Shown: positions 11,301 to 21,175 of the stretch, piece after piece
Layout of the letters: each line of letters begins with the position of its first letter
How positions within the stretch are numbered: the stretch's first letter is position 1
Assembly (NCBI GenBank): GCA_030141605.1
Contig: JAQGDQ010000255.1
Location: 1-56,391, forward strand
Reading direction: 5' to 3'
Source of the DNA: Tubiluchus corallicola
Lineage: Eukaryota > Priapulida > Priapulimorpha > Priapulimorphida > Tubiluchidae
Length of the DNA: 56,391 bases
The notes under the pieces: generated by a model
Told to the model about the DNA's origin: nothing
Databases searched by the model: none
Seen by the model: the letters and a program-made list of their open reading frames with translations, nothing else
Translations under genes and position numbers: made by a program

Positions 11301-14300
11301 CTAACATGTACTGATTTTATACAAAGGCCTTGCAGGTTGAATCCGTATGCAAGCCCTCTCGTTCACTATTGTGCAAAAATATGTAACACCTAATTAACAA
11401 TGATGGCTGCTAGTCAACTCAGGAACAGGCTAGCCCCATTGCACCCAGGTGTCAAACAAGATATCTTCAAGCTGCGTTAGGCAAGCAGAACATTCGTTAG
11501 GGTGGACTCGTGCTCATAATTTTGCTCTGCACTACTTAAAATGCTGCAAAACTGCCAAAACACAAGTTAAATCAGCAGCAAGTTATTGATGTCAGTGATT
11601 ATGAGCTCAATGTATGTCTGACATGCGAGACCACAAAAACATGAGCAGGAAATTGTAGCAATAAGCGTTAATACTTTGTTGTCCATTTTTCAAGTGCAAC
11701 TTTGACGCCAAAGGACCAAATATTTGTAACAGGCCATTTGTTACAAATAAGTGAGTTCTCCAACGCCAACTGTAGTGCTGAAAATGAGAAGACACTAATG
11801 CAAAAGTATTCTGCATTATTCTCTGCTGTGCACCTCTCTCACCCACAGTACATACTGCAACAGCTCAGCCGTACTGTCAGGCACTGCAAGAGTTACCTAG
11901 CAGTGGAGGAATGCCATGTTTGTTAATAGTTAATTGGTTAGTGGCCGGATTCAACCTGTGTGCTGGCGTGAAAAGTCAGTAACTGGATATTCCACCAGTA
12001 CATAACTATTTACTCTTTAAAAACTATCTATACACACAAGCATATCTAGGATAACCTAACAAACCATGCAATCTTTTAATGGCACTTGCATCTCGTTTAT
12101 TAAGTACTCACTAAGTACATGAAAAATTACTAACAATCAAATGATGGAAACAAGAACAGAAATGAGTTTTTATGTAGCCTGGCACTCCATAAGCTAGAAA
12201 CCAGATGTTAATGACACAAGCTACTTATTATGTTGATAGATGCAAAAGGATCAGAAGACGGAAACCTAGTTAAATATTAAAAATGGTTTAAGATGAGGCA
12301 CTGAACTGGGCAGAGGATCTGAGTCATTGTTTGGATGTATACATCTTTCATCAAACAGGTAAATAGCATCAAACAGGAGCTTTTTCCAATGTTCACCTAG
12401 TCTGACCAAACTCAGCATTGCTTAAGTTTCATTTTAAGCTTTTCCCTCACCCAAATGTTTAGTACCAGTCCGGTATAAACTTCAGTATCAGCAATCACAT
12501 ATTACTATTTGATATACAAATAATTATGCAAAAATACATAAATAATTTCTAACAAGCTTCCAAAGTTGTAGGTTGAAAGGTCTATTACAACATAAAATTA
12601 TATAAATAAATTTTGTGACATAAATTGTGATGTTGGTAGCAAGCCGTTTAAGACTGCTGATTCTTTATATAAAAAAATCAATTATCAGAAGGCCATGAGA
12701 GGCTTCAGCAAACATAAATTTCTAAAATTCATACAATGTACCTGTGAGGTCTGACACTTGCAGGTGAGATCCGTGATCCAGTACCAGAAACAATAAATGG
12801 ATAAACAGCTGAAAGAATAAGTGCGTCGTCCTCACAGCAAAATCGACCAATTGTGCGGATGTCAACAAAGCAACCGTTATCAGAAACCTAAATAGTAAAA
12901 AGCAACTGTCTACAGTCTCTAAACAACTTTCTGGTAAGATCTGTATTAGTAACAGACTACTTTGCAATAAATTTTAGCTGTTTTTTGATTAAAAGCTCTA
13001 GGGCAGTGCTGACACCCATTACGTTTCGGCATTCATAATGAGAAATTTCTTGCTATAAAATAACCCCAGTAATTAACAAAACAATGTGTTTGTTATACAA
13101 TGCAAAGAACACAATAACCTTTGACCCATTTTCATTTATATTATAGTTATCTTAGCCATCAGACCTTTCTTATTGTTCTGCACTGTGTAGTCGTTAGTTA
13201 CAATGTATTTTATTTTCTCTATAACTGATTTTAACTTTTTTACTAATCAAGTTTTACAACAATGCTTTTATGTAATATTAATTAGAATGTTCTTTATATT
13301 TTATATTAATTATTTTACACTTTTTACTTCTACGCACTGTAAACTGTGCAAAGAAAAACCTCATTTACTAGGGACTGTACATGTAATGTTAAAATAAATA
13401 AGTAAATAATTATTGAAAGCAGCCATTGCCACACAAGCAGGGCAACATATCCAAAGAAAGCCAAAAAGTAAATGTTGAAATGACTACTACATGACAGAAT
13501 AACTATCGAGGAAAAAAGTCTAAGCAACTGTGCTAATTTACCTGGAAAATGTGGATTGTCTGATGTTGTACAGACAACACAGCCAGCTTGTCTTTATATA
13601 GGTAAAGACCTTGATTGTGCGACAGGAATATTTTATCACATTTAAAACGTCTGGTATCACAACAAAAACCAGACGAAAGTTCGACTAGGTGCAGAGCATA
13701 GTCCTCCAAGGGTGATTTCTGACTGGGTGTTAAAGATTCGTTGTTTTGGTACATCTCGTTGGCGTGAGGAAGCGCGTCGTCCGGAATGTACATACTGCAT
13801 CCGACAATGACGTAGTTACCGTCGTCGGTAAACAAGCTACATTCACGGTTCAAGTGTTCACCAGTGTGTGTCGCCACCGGAGTAACACGTCTGTTTTTAA
13901 AAAACCTATAAAGTACACAACTGTTTTAGTTAAGTCACGTATTCCCTAATGTGAGCCAACATTGCAATTTAGCAGAATATTTTCCAAAAGAGTAACACTA
14001 TTTATGAACAACACGCATTCTAAAACAATAAAAATATTAATTAATGTAAGCAATAGAACTTGTTTGTATTCATACTCCAGTGCATGAAAACATGAGGTCT
14101 AATAAGGTAACACTTGTAAATAAATGAATCGAAAAAACTAGGTGACAGGTAATCGTTGTTAAAAATTCACTTGTTTTGCAAATATTATGGCTAAATTGTG
14201 CGCACATTTACAAATGCGCCCATTTTGGTACAGTTTAAAATAAATTCTGCAGCAAAGTCATTTGAAAATTGTTTTTGTAATTCAGACTTTTGCGTTCCAA

Positions 14301-14400
14301 ATTGCGTATTTCATTTTATATCATTTCCTATTCTGTTATCGTAATGTAATTTTAACTGATTTTAAGTAATGTGTACTTAACTTAGAAAAGTAAACTATTA

Positions 14401-14461
<61 letters not shown>

Positions 14462-17400
14462 TACTATTGCAGTAGGAGCCGCTTAATAAACACATGGTTA
14501 ATAGACTCAGTCGCTTGACTCAAAAACGCCTGGAACGGCCGCTTCTATTCAAATGTACATAAAAACTGTCGGTAATTGACTCAAATAACTCCGCTTAATT
14601 GATTCAATATTTTTCCCTCTCAACTTAAAAAAAATGTTTGTATGTGCCCAAAGGGCCTTTCCTACTTTACTTCCCTTTTGTGTACTACGTATGCAGAAAC
14701 AATCATATTAAGTACCGTTTTGTTTGTAAGCAGGTACGTTTGTCATGCGCTAATACGCTAGCTTAGCTGTTTCGTTTCTAAAATTCATTAAAATCGTTGC
14801 AGTGCATAGTAAGCTGATGACTCATACTTCTATACCTGTAATACTACACACATCGGTTAATAGGTTCCGTCGGTTAATTGGGTCAAAACACGTTAGTCCG
14901 AAAGTGAGTCTATTAAGCAGCGCCACTGTATTATTATTATTATTTACTATTATTATTATTATTATAACTATCATTATCATTATTATTATTAACACGGCAT
15001 TTAAAAAGGATGAGAATCTTAGTATTTCTGTAAACAACTTCTTATTTCTCTATGTACTAAATTTATCTAATCCTCAACATATTTATATACAAACAACATC
15101 AAAAATTAAAAGTTGACTCTGAATGCACTTACCTGTGAAAGATTCTGTTTTTGAGCACCGTGTACCTGGTGTCAGCATCATTAGTTGTATGCAAAAATTC
15201 TCCTTCATATCTCCGCAGCATGTCCTCTGCAGCTGCCGGGCCCTAAAGCAGAAGTAATAAGAAACTGAAAAACGACATTTGTTTTATTACTATACACGCA
15301 TCTAAGAACAGGCTGGGAGTCCAGGTGGCCGGGGAGGCTACCGGCTGGGATGCAGGGGCGAGTCCCGTTCTCTCCCTGGAGCTAACGTTTTTATGAATAC
15401 TGAAAATAGATAGTCTTGGCAGCAAGCTGGCAACTTAACTAGGTGTCATTATCAGATTTTTAAATACAAAGAGTATTTCATTAATTCAGAAACTAGACAG
15501 CAAGACAAATTTCAGTTTCAGAGTAACCTGATACTCGTAGATCTCCAGCGACGTCTGATCTGACGAGAAAGCAATAAAGTAGCGTCCATCAGGGCTGAAT
15601 TTCCGCAAGAAGCAAGGTGGTATTTCCACGTTGACGACAGTGAAGTTGGGAAATACATTTTGATGAAGCTTCCTTGCCGCAAGAAACTCTGTACCTAAAC
15701 ACAGATATCAAAAAGTGCCAAAATGTGGAGATTTGATTACCTATAGCATCAGCATTAATAGCTTCACAGTTTGTGCTAAATGATAATAGCTCTTTGATTA
15801 TTTTTCGCTCAAGACACTTGGAAGTGTAATTTTTTATATAGCAGAAACCATAGCTAAAAGTAAAAAAGATCTGACTGTTGTGTCCTGTGCATCCTTTCCA
15901 TGAAGACGACGTACACTAATTGGAGATTTTGAGCCCAATCTTTTATGACTGGCAGGTATAGAAACACTTTTGTTCCCAGTAGTGCGTTTATAATTCAATT
16001 TTAATTTATTGAGTTAACCATTAACATTCACAAATCATTACTATTATTATTCAATACATATTTACAAAATATTAATGATAAAAAAACTATAACATAAATT
16101 ACTACAACATTTATATACAACAATCAGGCTGATGCTATTTTAAAGTCAGCCTATTTTGCTTGGTAACCTCACTTATTATGTTGAGTGTACTACTGAACTT
16201 GTTTTTGATAGCTCTGTCTTGTGTCTAAATTGTGTATAACCGTGCCTAATAGTTGTGGAGATTTTTGTCTTCATTTATTCGTTTTTGTTGTAAAAGAGCG
16301 CGTCCGCGAGAAGACCATGCAAAATCGAAAAATTCCGGCACAAGGCTAGGTAACCGATTCGGACCAAAGTTCGGGTATGAGGTCCACTAGTCACTAGTAT
16401 TCACTATGTGAATCCGCTTGGCCCAACTCCTCATAGTAGCAGAGGTACGGCATAGGCCGATTTTCATGAAAAAATACCTATTTTTCTCTATTTTTTACTC
16501 ATATTTGAAGGATTAGCCATGCAGCAACCACTGAGTTTGAACAGATCTGACTCTGCACAGTATTGGATCTTGTTATCTTCTCCAAAATGACTTTTCGACT
16601 TTTGTTCCAAACCCCCCTCTTTCGGCTCTACTGGGGGTCTTTAAGCTCACATTACGTGCAAGATGCAAATACTCAGTCATTTCAAAGTCTTATATCTCAC
16701 CCACTGCGGGGGCGGGGACAAAAATATCGATATGTATGTGAATAGAGCATCCCATCCCACTATGCTGCAGTGACAATTTCGATGGAGCGAATTTCCACCC
16801 TATAGTAAAAGACCCCTGAAAGAGGCATATATCAGGGTGAAAATATAGTAAGAACGTTCATCAAAAAGCTTCGTGTAGGTAAACATGAGTTGTCAAATCT
16901 TGTCAAAATACTTCAAAACATCATAAATATTCATCTTTGGCAACTGGGGGCCTGGCCAGCACATTGGTTAAACTACCCGACAGGATTGGACTCCAGCATT
17001 CAAGATGGCGGCCACTGCTGAACTAAAATGTTCGTTTTCTGGGCTGTTTACCAGCGTTAAATGCGACATTGTGACTAGTTATCCGCAAGAAACGAATATT
17101 GTGAATCTATTAGCCTGTACTAAAGACACTAGACCGCATTTAGAGCGCTTCCAATCTTAAAAAAATGAAATATCTACGGAATGGAAATTGCTTCTTGCAA
17201 GGACTGGAAAATGTTTTATGTACTGTTTATTTTCTATGCTTTGTAAATGTTATGTACAGGTTATTACCTAGTTATTACTCATTGTCTTACACATGCGTAC
17301 AAGCCAGGACACAAAGAAAATTGCCCTAAATCTGAACGAAAGCCCAAAAAATATGGGACAGACTTGATATCATTTGTACTGTGATTTTTAGACTGTAAAA

Positions 17401-17884
17401 CATCGAAAATTTTTGTGCCATTGGCGCAATCATTCAATCACACTATTAATATTTTTTGTCAGAAGTATCGATTTTGTGCCACAAATAAATTTTGGGCGAA
17501 GAAAAATTTTCTGTGCTAAATATCACCGCCATCCCCCTAGAAGCGACCCATACGCTTATATTGTCTCATGTTTAGACTGTAACATTTTCACTTTATCACT
17601 TTCCCCATGATATATTTGTCTATATTTCTGTATCTATCTTCTAGTGCTAATCTACCTGCATTGATAATTCTTTCTCTATTGTTTAGATATTATGGTTTTG
17701 ATTATTTGTACTACTCTTCAGTGATAGGATTATGCTGCTACAATAGGAACAGTATTTTGGACTTAGAGAAATTAATTCTGACTGAGTTTTGTAGTTTTTT
17801 TCATTTTTGTACTGATATTCATATTCTTCTATGTATAGCCATGAAGCTTATTCATATAAAAAGTATAAAAAATGAACGGATTTC

Positions 17885-17923
<39 letters not shown>

Positions 17924-19377
17924 AAGTGTTGTCAGATTCTTTCGCTAGCAATGACTCTCAATCTTAACAATCGGTACTTCTTTTCTATTAGAGGGCTTAT
18001 TGTTTAGTCTTTCCTGGTATCCACTAGCGATTCAGTGTGTAGAGAATGCCCTGAATCAGGGTCGGACTCGGTACTAGGGGCATGCATGATATCCTTTCCA
18101 GAAATCCATCAGAAGAGGCAATTATTCATATTTGTAGTCATATGAAAATTCCGACATAAACTAAACCAATTTAAGATGAAATTCGCAGATTTCTAGTAAT
18201 TTCCATGGCAAAGGAATCTATTGCTACTAGGAAATGAGAGCACTAGTCACAGAAAATGCAGGTTAAACGTAGCTAAATGCCTACTGTCATATAACGACCT
18301 GAGCCAAGTATGTCTGCTTTTTACACATGGACGGAGTTACTATGGAAAGTAAAAAAGTGTGTTGATATGGTAATTTTTTCTAACAGTGCCCCCTCTATAT
18401 AATGTCATTCATGATATTATCTCAGCTCGTGCGTTTTCATGAAATTTAGAATACAGATTTGTCACTTATAATCCAGCACATAGATAGAAAAAATATTGAA
18501 AAACTACAAAAAAGGCGAATTTTGCTGATTTTTGTGAAATTTTAAAGTGCCAGTACTAAATACTGAAACAGGCTCCAGCGAATTTTCTTTTTTATATTAT
18601 TAATGAGGATGATGGTTAACACATACATGAAAACCAGAAGTTCTGTAGCCCCGCAGTGGGCGAGTTATGAGTCTTACAACTTAACCTCTCCCTGGACTCT
18701 TAACAAAGAGCCGAATTTGAAAAATCCCGTTCTCTGATACTATTAATAGTATGTCAGAAAAAGTTAGGATATCAGAAGACAATGTCTGGGTCTATGTACC
18801 AGCCAACTTACATCGAGCCATCTATAATAGTTTCTACAGGAGAAAAAGTTAAAATAACCCCCCAAAATAGCGATTTTTTGCCTCTTTTGAGGTCAATTTC
18901 TTGATGTGGTCATTTCTCTGCTAATAGTAGCTCGATCGATTTGATATCTTGGTTACATGGTTTTTGGGGGTCGCCGTTCATGTTAGAAAAAAATGATATA
19001 AATTCGTCACCCCTCATGTGCCACCCTCTGCATGGTGCTCTCGCGGACACGTTCTTAAGATAACACAATTTATTTTGGGTACTAATAGAAATCTTAATCT
19101 TAATCTTAAAGTTATAACTGATTCTTATAAATTATTCTAAAACTGAATGCACTTATAATGTACACAAAAACTGTTTTAACAATCACTCATACTCTTAATT
19201 GACACTAAACGTGAATGTATTACTTATGTTGCACCATTAAAATAGTTTACACTTTTGAAATTTGAATTTGTTACCTGGCTTGGATGCATGAGTTGCTCTT
19301 CTGTGCAGCCGATATACGATATTCTGGTTGGGAATCTTCCGGGAAATGAAATCATAGTCAGGATGTTGAGTAAACAT
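5150..19377 (-). CDS. DET1: DET1 homologue, complete, nine coding exons
   Basis: DET1 is a substrate-receptor or adaptor subunit that binds DDB1 and, with COP1, directs CUL4 ubiquitin ligase activity in the nucleus. In animals it targets transcription factors such as c-Jun. Exons (minus): 19275-19377, 15528-15694, 15133-15242, 13542-13905, 12742-12887, 10972-11231, 10420-10567, 6632-6823 and 5150-5330. All borders are GT/AG and phases match, giving 1671 bases and 556 residues, close to about 550 in vertebrates. Diagnostic blocks are [109 protein letters not shown] and [10 protein letters not shown]. The start ATG sits four bases after an AG with a T-rich tract, so an upstream non-coding exon is likely. 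The stretch after NRIFH (exon 3/4 join) is divergent from vertebrates. Confidence 0.95.
5331..6631 (-). other. DET1 intron 8
   Basis: 1301 bp, AT-rich. No element or coding signal recognised. Confidence 0.7.
6632..6823 (-). CDS. DET1: DET1 exon 8
   Basis: Residues 433-496: [20 protein letters not shown], then [20 protein letters not shown] and [17 protein letters not shown]. Phase 2 at both ends. This is the most conserved block of the family. Confidence 0.94.
7085..7560 (-). pseudogene. Gypsy integrase C-terminal tail
   Basis: Frame-shifted pieces include [20 protein letters not shown] and [15 protein letters not shown], typical of the terminal WRRHxxQLRPR and RRSxRxRxxP motifs of Gypsy polyproteins. 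At least two frames are needed to read it. Confidence 0.75.
7668..7979 (-). pseudogene. Gypsy integrase catalytic core
   Basis: An open stretch of 103 codons has all three catalytic acids in context: first Asp in [10 protein letters not shown], second Asp in [15 protein letters not shown], Glu in [16 protein letters not shown]. Spacing is as in Ty3/Gypsy integrases. It is cut off from the zinc finger by a stop codon and from the tail by a frameshift. Confidence 0.87.
7990..8450 (-). pseudogene. Gypsy linker and integrase zinc-finger fragment
   Basis: [20 protein letters not shown] is the usual linker before integrase. It is followed by an in-frame stop (...SICH*), then [23 protein letters not shown] and [11 protein letters not shown], the His-His-Cys-Cys finger. 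A second in-frame stop follows WMLPE, before PWSRLHLD. Confidence 0.85.
8354..8795 (-). pseudogene. Gypsy RNase H fragment
   Basis: Minus-strand reading shows [20 protein letters not shown] at 8700-8790, then a deletion, then [37 protein letters not shown] and [12 protein letters not shown]. In intact elements a conserved stretch separates the AAERNYSQI block from TDHKPL; here they nearly abut, out of frame. A frameshift near 8400 connects to the integrase frame. Confidence 0.85.
8796..9826 (-). other. Middle of DET1 intron 7, nothing recognised
   Basis: AT-rich intron between the Gypsy remnant and the hAT MITE. Confidence 0.6.
9827..10321. mobile_element. hAT-type MITE with perfect 8-bp target duplication
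   Basis: A 479-bp element (9835-10313) with ends CAGGCTGCATAAGATTATGG and, reverse complemented, CAGGGTGCATAAGATTATGG (19 of 20 matching). It is flanked on both sides by CTAATAAC (9827-9834 and 10314-10321). The subterminal regions hold inverted clusters of CCATAAAATAA. No coding capacity. The 8-bp duplication and CAGG ends place it with hAT transposons. Confidence 0.92.
10420..10567 (-). CDS. DET1: DET1 exon 7
   Basis: Residues 384-432: [30 protein letters not shown], a serine run, then YARLLQQR. Acceptor TTATATTTCAG and donor CG|GTAAGG. It joins exon 8 to restore Arg before FKQTI. Confidence 0.92.
10568..10971 (-). other. DET1 intron 6
   Basis: 404 bp, AT-rich, nothing recognised. Confidence 0.65.
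10972..11231 (-). CDS. DET1: DET1 exon 6
   Basis: Residues 297-383: [54 protein letters not shown] and [10 protein letters not shown]. Acceptor GTGTAG, donor ACAG|GTAGG. Confidence 0.94.
11232..12741 (-). other. DET1 intron 5
   Basis: 1510 bp. It contains a candidate 626-bp inverted-repeat element (11333-11958); the rest is featureless. Confidence 0.7.
11333..11958. mobile_element. Candidate non-autonomous element with 13-bp terminal inverted repeats
   Basis: CAGGTTGAATCCG at 11333-11345 is perfectly inverted at 11946-11958. CAG-starting ends would suit hAT, but no 8-bp target duplication is evident. No transposase. Confidence 0.5.
12742..12887 (-). CDS. DET1: DET1 exon 5
   Basis: Residues 249-296: [30 protein letters not shown] and a less conserved serine-rich tail. 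It corresponds to the IDVRTIGRFCYEDD block of vertebrate DET1. Confidence 0.9.
12888..13541 (-). other. DET1 intron 4
   Basis: 654 bp, AT-rich, nothing recognised. Confidence 0.65.
13542..13905 (-). CDS. DET1: DET1 exon 4
   Basis: Residues 127-248, the largest exon: [56 protein letters not shown] and [15 protein letters not shown]. The exon starts upstream of the first Met, at [15 protein letters not shown]. Confidence 0.95.
14399..14995. repeat. ATT microsatellite split by a MITE
   Basis: Trinucleotide ATT/TTA arrays at 14399-14469 and about 14929-14995 look like two halves of one array separated by the element 14470-14928. Confidence 0.8.
14470..14928. mobile_element. pogo/Tigger-like MITE
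   Basis: A 459-bp segment with ends CAGTAGGAGCCGCTTAATA and, reverse complemented, CAGTGGCGCTGCTTAATAG. Subterminal motifs such as GGTTAATAG, GACTCA and TTGACTCA recur inverted. CAGTNGNNCCGCTTAAT ends are typical of pogo/Tigger elements, which insert at TA. TA follows on the right, but the left flank is TG, so the target duplication is not intact. Confidence 0.65.
15133..15242 (-). CDS. DET1: DET1 exon 3
   Basis: Residues 91-126: [20 protein letters not shown], then [13 protein letters not shown]. It matches GCQAAEDLLQGYEGE of vertebrates. Phase 0 to phase 2. Confidence 0.9.
15305..15395 (+). repeat. Possible tRNA-derived SINE head
   Basis: A GC-rich island in AT-rich intron sequence contains AGGTGGCCGGGGAGG, resembling a pol III A box, and GGGGCGAGTCCCG, resembling a B box, about 30 bases apart. 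The tRNA-like fold is poor. Confidence 0.3.
15528..15694 (-). CDS. DET1: DET1 exon 2
   Basis: Residues 35-90: [20 protein letters not shown], then [19 protein letters not shown] and [13 protein letters not shown]. Very high similarity to vertebrate DET1. Acceptor GTGTTTAG, donor CAG|GTTACT. Confidence 0.95.
15695..16293 (-). other. 3' part of DET1 intron 1
   Basis: AT-rich, nothing recognised before the 2.76-kb element. Confidence 0.6.
16294..19056. mobile_element. 2.76-kb non-autonomous DNA element with inverted ends
   Basis: It fills most of DET1 intron 1. The left end 16294-16321 and right end 19029-19056 are inverted copies, 24 of 28 identical, sharing GTCCGCGAGA and ACCATGCA. A second inverted match, 23 of 27, lies at almost the same depth on each side: 16685-16711 (391 from the end) and 18649-18675 (381 from the end), core CCCACTGCGGGG. 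The interior has no transposase-length frame. It holds an AT microsatellite and a CAAGATGGCGGCC motif at 17001-17013. The superfamily is not assigned and the target duplication is unclear. Confidence 0.75.
17886..17921. repeat. AT dinucleotide microsatellite
   Basis: About 17 TA repeats inside the 2.76-kb element. Confidence 0.95.
19275..19377 (-). CDS. DET1: DET1 exon 1 (coding start)
   Basis: ATG at 19377-19375 begins [19 protein letters not shown], then [13 protein letters not shown], matching IQNQNVIHRLERR of vertebrates. The sequence just upstream, TATATTTTAG|TGCA, looks like an acceptor, so the 5' UTR is probably split. Confidence 0.88.
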
Positions 19378-19822
19378 TGCACTAAAATATATAAAAATAT
19401 GGCTAAAAACAGATAAAAAAATGAAAAATTTTGTTGTGTCAATTATGTTATTATGTAACACGAGTTACTGAAATTGCGCAATTTCTCAAATGGTTCTGGA
19501 ACACCAGTAGGAGATGACGCACCTGTCGTATAAATGTACAACAAAGCCAAGTAACAATAAAATGCATGCAGTCAATGTGTTCCAGGAACAACAGACATCT
19601 GTGGCTTTTCTCTCTGAGCCTTGAATTTTATGCTAGAAATGTTTTCAACTCTTTATAAAACAAATAGATGCTGCACACCATTTCATAGTACAGTACTAAT
19701 CTGTATATAACAAGTTTCAGGGCATTGTCAAAATTTGCTTGCTATAAGTGAATTTCATTGCAGCTGAAATCAATTGTTTTTTAAGGTGTATGTGCAAAAT
19801 AGAACTAAAAGCAATGAGGTCT

Positions 19823-19970
19823 GTTGGGAAGTAATGAGTAACTGTGTTATTTTAATCAGATTACTTTTTGCTGTATAAAGTAATGTATATCACCATTACT
19901 TTTTTGACAGTAATGTTTTACTAAATCTACATTACCTGTCCAGCTAAGAACAAATTTTTCAATGGCTTAT
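19823..19970 (+). repeat. GTAAT-rich dispersed repeat, copy A
   Basis: A stretch rich in GTAAT and ATTAC (GAAGTAATGAGTAACT, ACTAAATCTACATTACCT) aligns with 21025-21175 in the same orientation. It resembles the AAGTAACTAGTTAC-type ends common in non-autonomous DNA elements. Confidence 0.5.
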
Positions 19971-20096
19971 TTTTCTCTTCCAAATTCCCCTGGGAGTTAC
20001 TGATTATTTACTAGTCGTTGTAAATTTCAGTAATTTAATAGCTAAAGAACACCAAAGTAAATATTTCAACAAAGTTTTTTTAGTCAGTGGCTTAAA

Positions 20097-20708
20097 CCTT
20101 TAAAGGAAAATGGACTTTTCATATCACACCAATTTTGAAGCACGCTAAAAAGTATACATTTTAATACCTACAGAAATAATGCCAAACCGTTTCTGATAAT
20201 CAAATAATAGGTTAAAAACTTAATGATTAGCAAGCCCAGTTAGTGATGGTGTTACAACTGGACATAATTTTTAACAGCACAAACACTCCATGAGCGTGTT
20301 TGCAAAAGTGAAAAATGAAATACAGTACTATAACACAAGATCAGTGTGATATACAAAAACTAGGCAAATTTCAAGTTTAAAATTAAAATTTCAAATTTAT
20401 CGCTGCGCTCACACACGATCTTTTGAACATGTGCACTGCGTCATAACTAAACACCTCTGAACTGGGAGGTACAGCACCTATTTTTCGTGCAGCACATTTC
20501 CGAAATGCAGGCCCTGTGCCCATCTTACATGATGGCGAGATGCACGTAACAGCGAAGAACTAGCCATGAGAACACGAAATTACGTTCCTGTGGTAATAAT
20601 TCTTTCGGGTAAGTAATTCTTGAAAAAATTGTATGTCACCCTTTCAATATATTACAGGGTGGACTGTTTTGAGCTATAGTATAAGATTAGGTCCAGTTTT
20701 TCTTAAAC
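20097..20708 (+). mobile_element. MITE, family A, copy 2
   Basis: It aligns along its length with 244-856. Ends are TTTAAAGGAAAATGGAC and, reverse complemented, TTTAAGAAAAACTGGAC (13 of 17). Shared interior blocks include AAACACTCCATGAGC, GAACTAGCCA and ACACGAAATTACG. No coding frame. It sits 0.7 kb upstream of the DET1 start and is bracketed by the two GTAAT repeats. Confidence 0.65.
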
Positions 20709-21024
20709 TACATATCAGCATCCTAACTCTGTTATTGCCGGTATGTTTAAGATGTAAAATCTAATATACATACAAGTCTCCATAAAGCCGCCAGCAAGTT
20801 GATTTTCTAAATCTCTGCTGTGATTTATTTGTGATGATGTCTACTGATGGCTAAGTGTAATTTGCATGAGTGTATCTTATCCTTGGTGATGCAGTATATA
20901 CTGTAACTTTTACGCAAGCACATTTTAAGTCTTTTAGAACTCACTCTTGTTAGATGCAGAGAATGTACAATCAGAGATCAGGTAAATTAAAATCCATGCT
21001 CGCTGTAAAAAAGGTTAAAACAGT

Positions 21025-21175
21025 GTTGGTAGTAACACATTATTGTAATCAAATTACTTTTTTATAGTAACGAGCAACTACTCTGTGTTTAGTTTTGTAA
21101 TCAGGTTACTCGTTATTATCACGGTAATGCTACTAAATCTGCATTACTTATCTATCCAAGAATAATATTTGAAAC
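21025..21175 (+). repeat. GTAAT-rich dispersed repeat, copy B
   Basis: It shares GTAACxxATTAxTGTAATCA and ACTAAATCTGCATTACTT with copy A. Direct orientation. Confidence 0.5.

Larger units (their letters stand above)
13906..15132 (-). other. DET1 intron 3
   Basis: 1227 bp. It holds an ATT microsatellite interrupted by a pogo/Tigger-like MITE. Confidence 0.75.

Noticed and set aside
11702-11926. 74-codon plus-strand frame in DET1 intron 5
   Set aside because: Lies inside the candidate 626-bp inverted-repeat element and shows no domain.
15305-15395. A true tRNA gene
   Set aside because: A/B-box-like words are present but no cloverleaf with a paired acceptor stem can be drawn; kept only as a weak SINE candidate.
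17413-17948. Two overlapping plus-strand frames
   Set aside because: Located in the 2.76-kb element and run through an AT microsatellite; no transposase motifs.
19080-19110. Short AATCTT tandem motif
   Set aside because: Only three to four units, not a telomere or a meaningful repeat.
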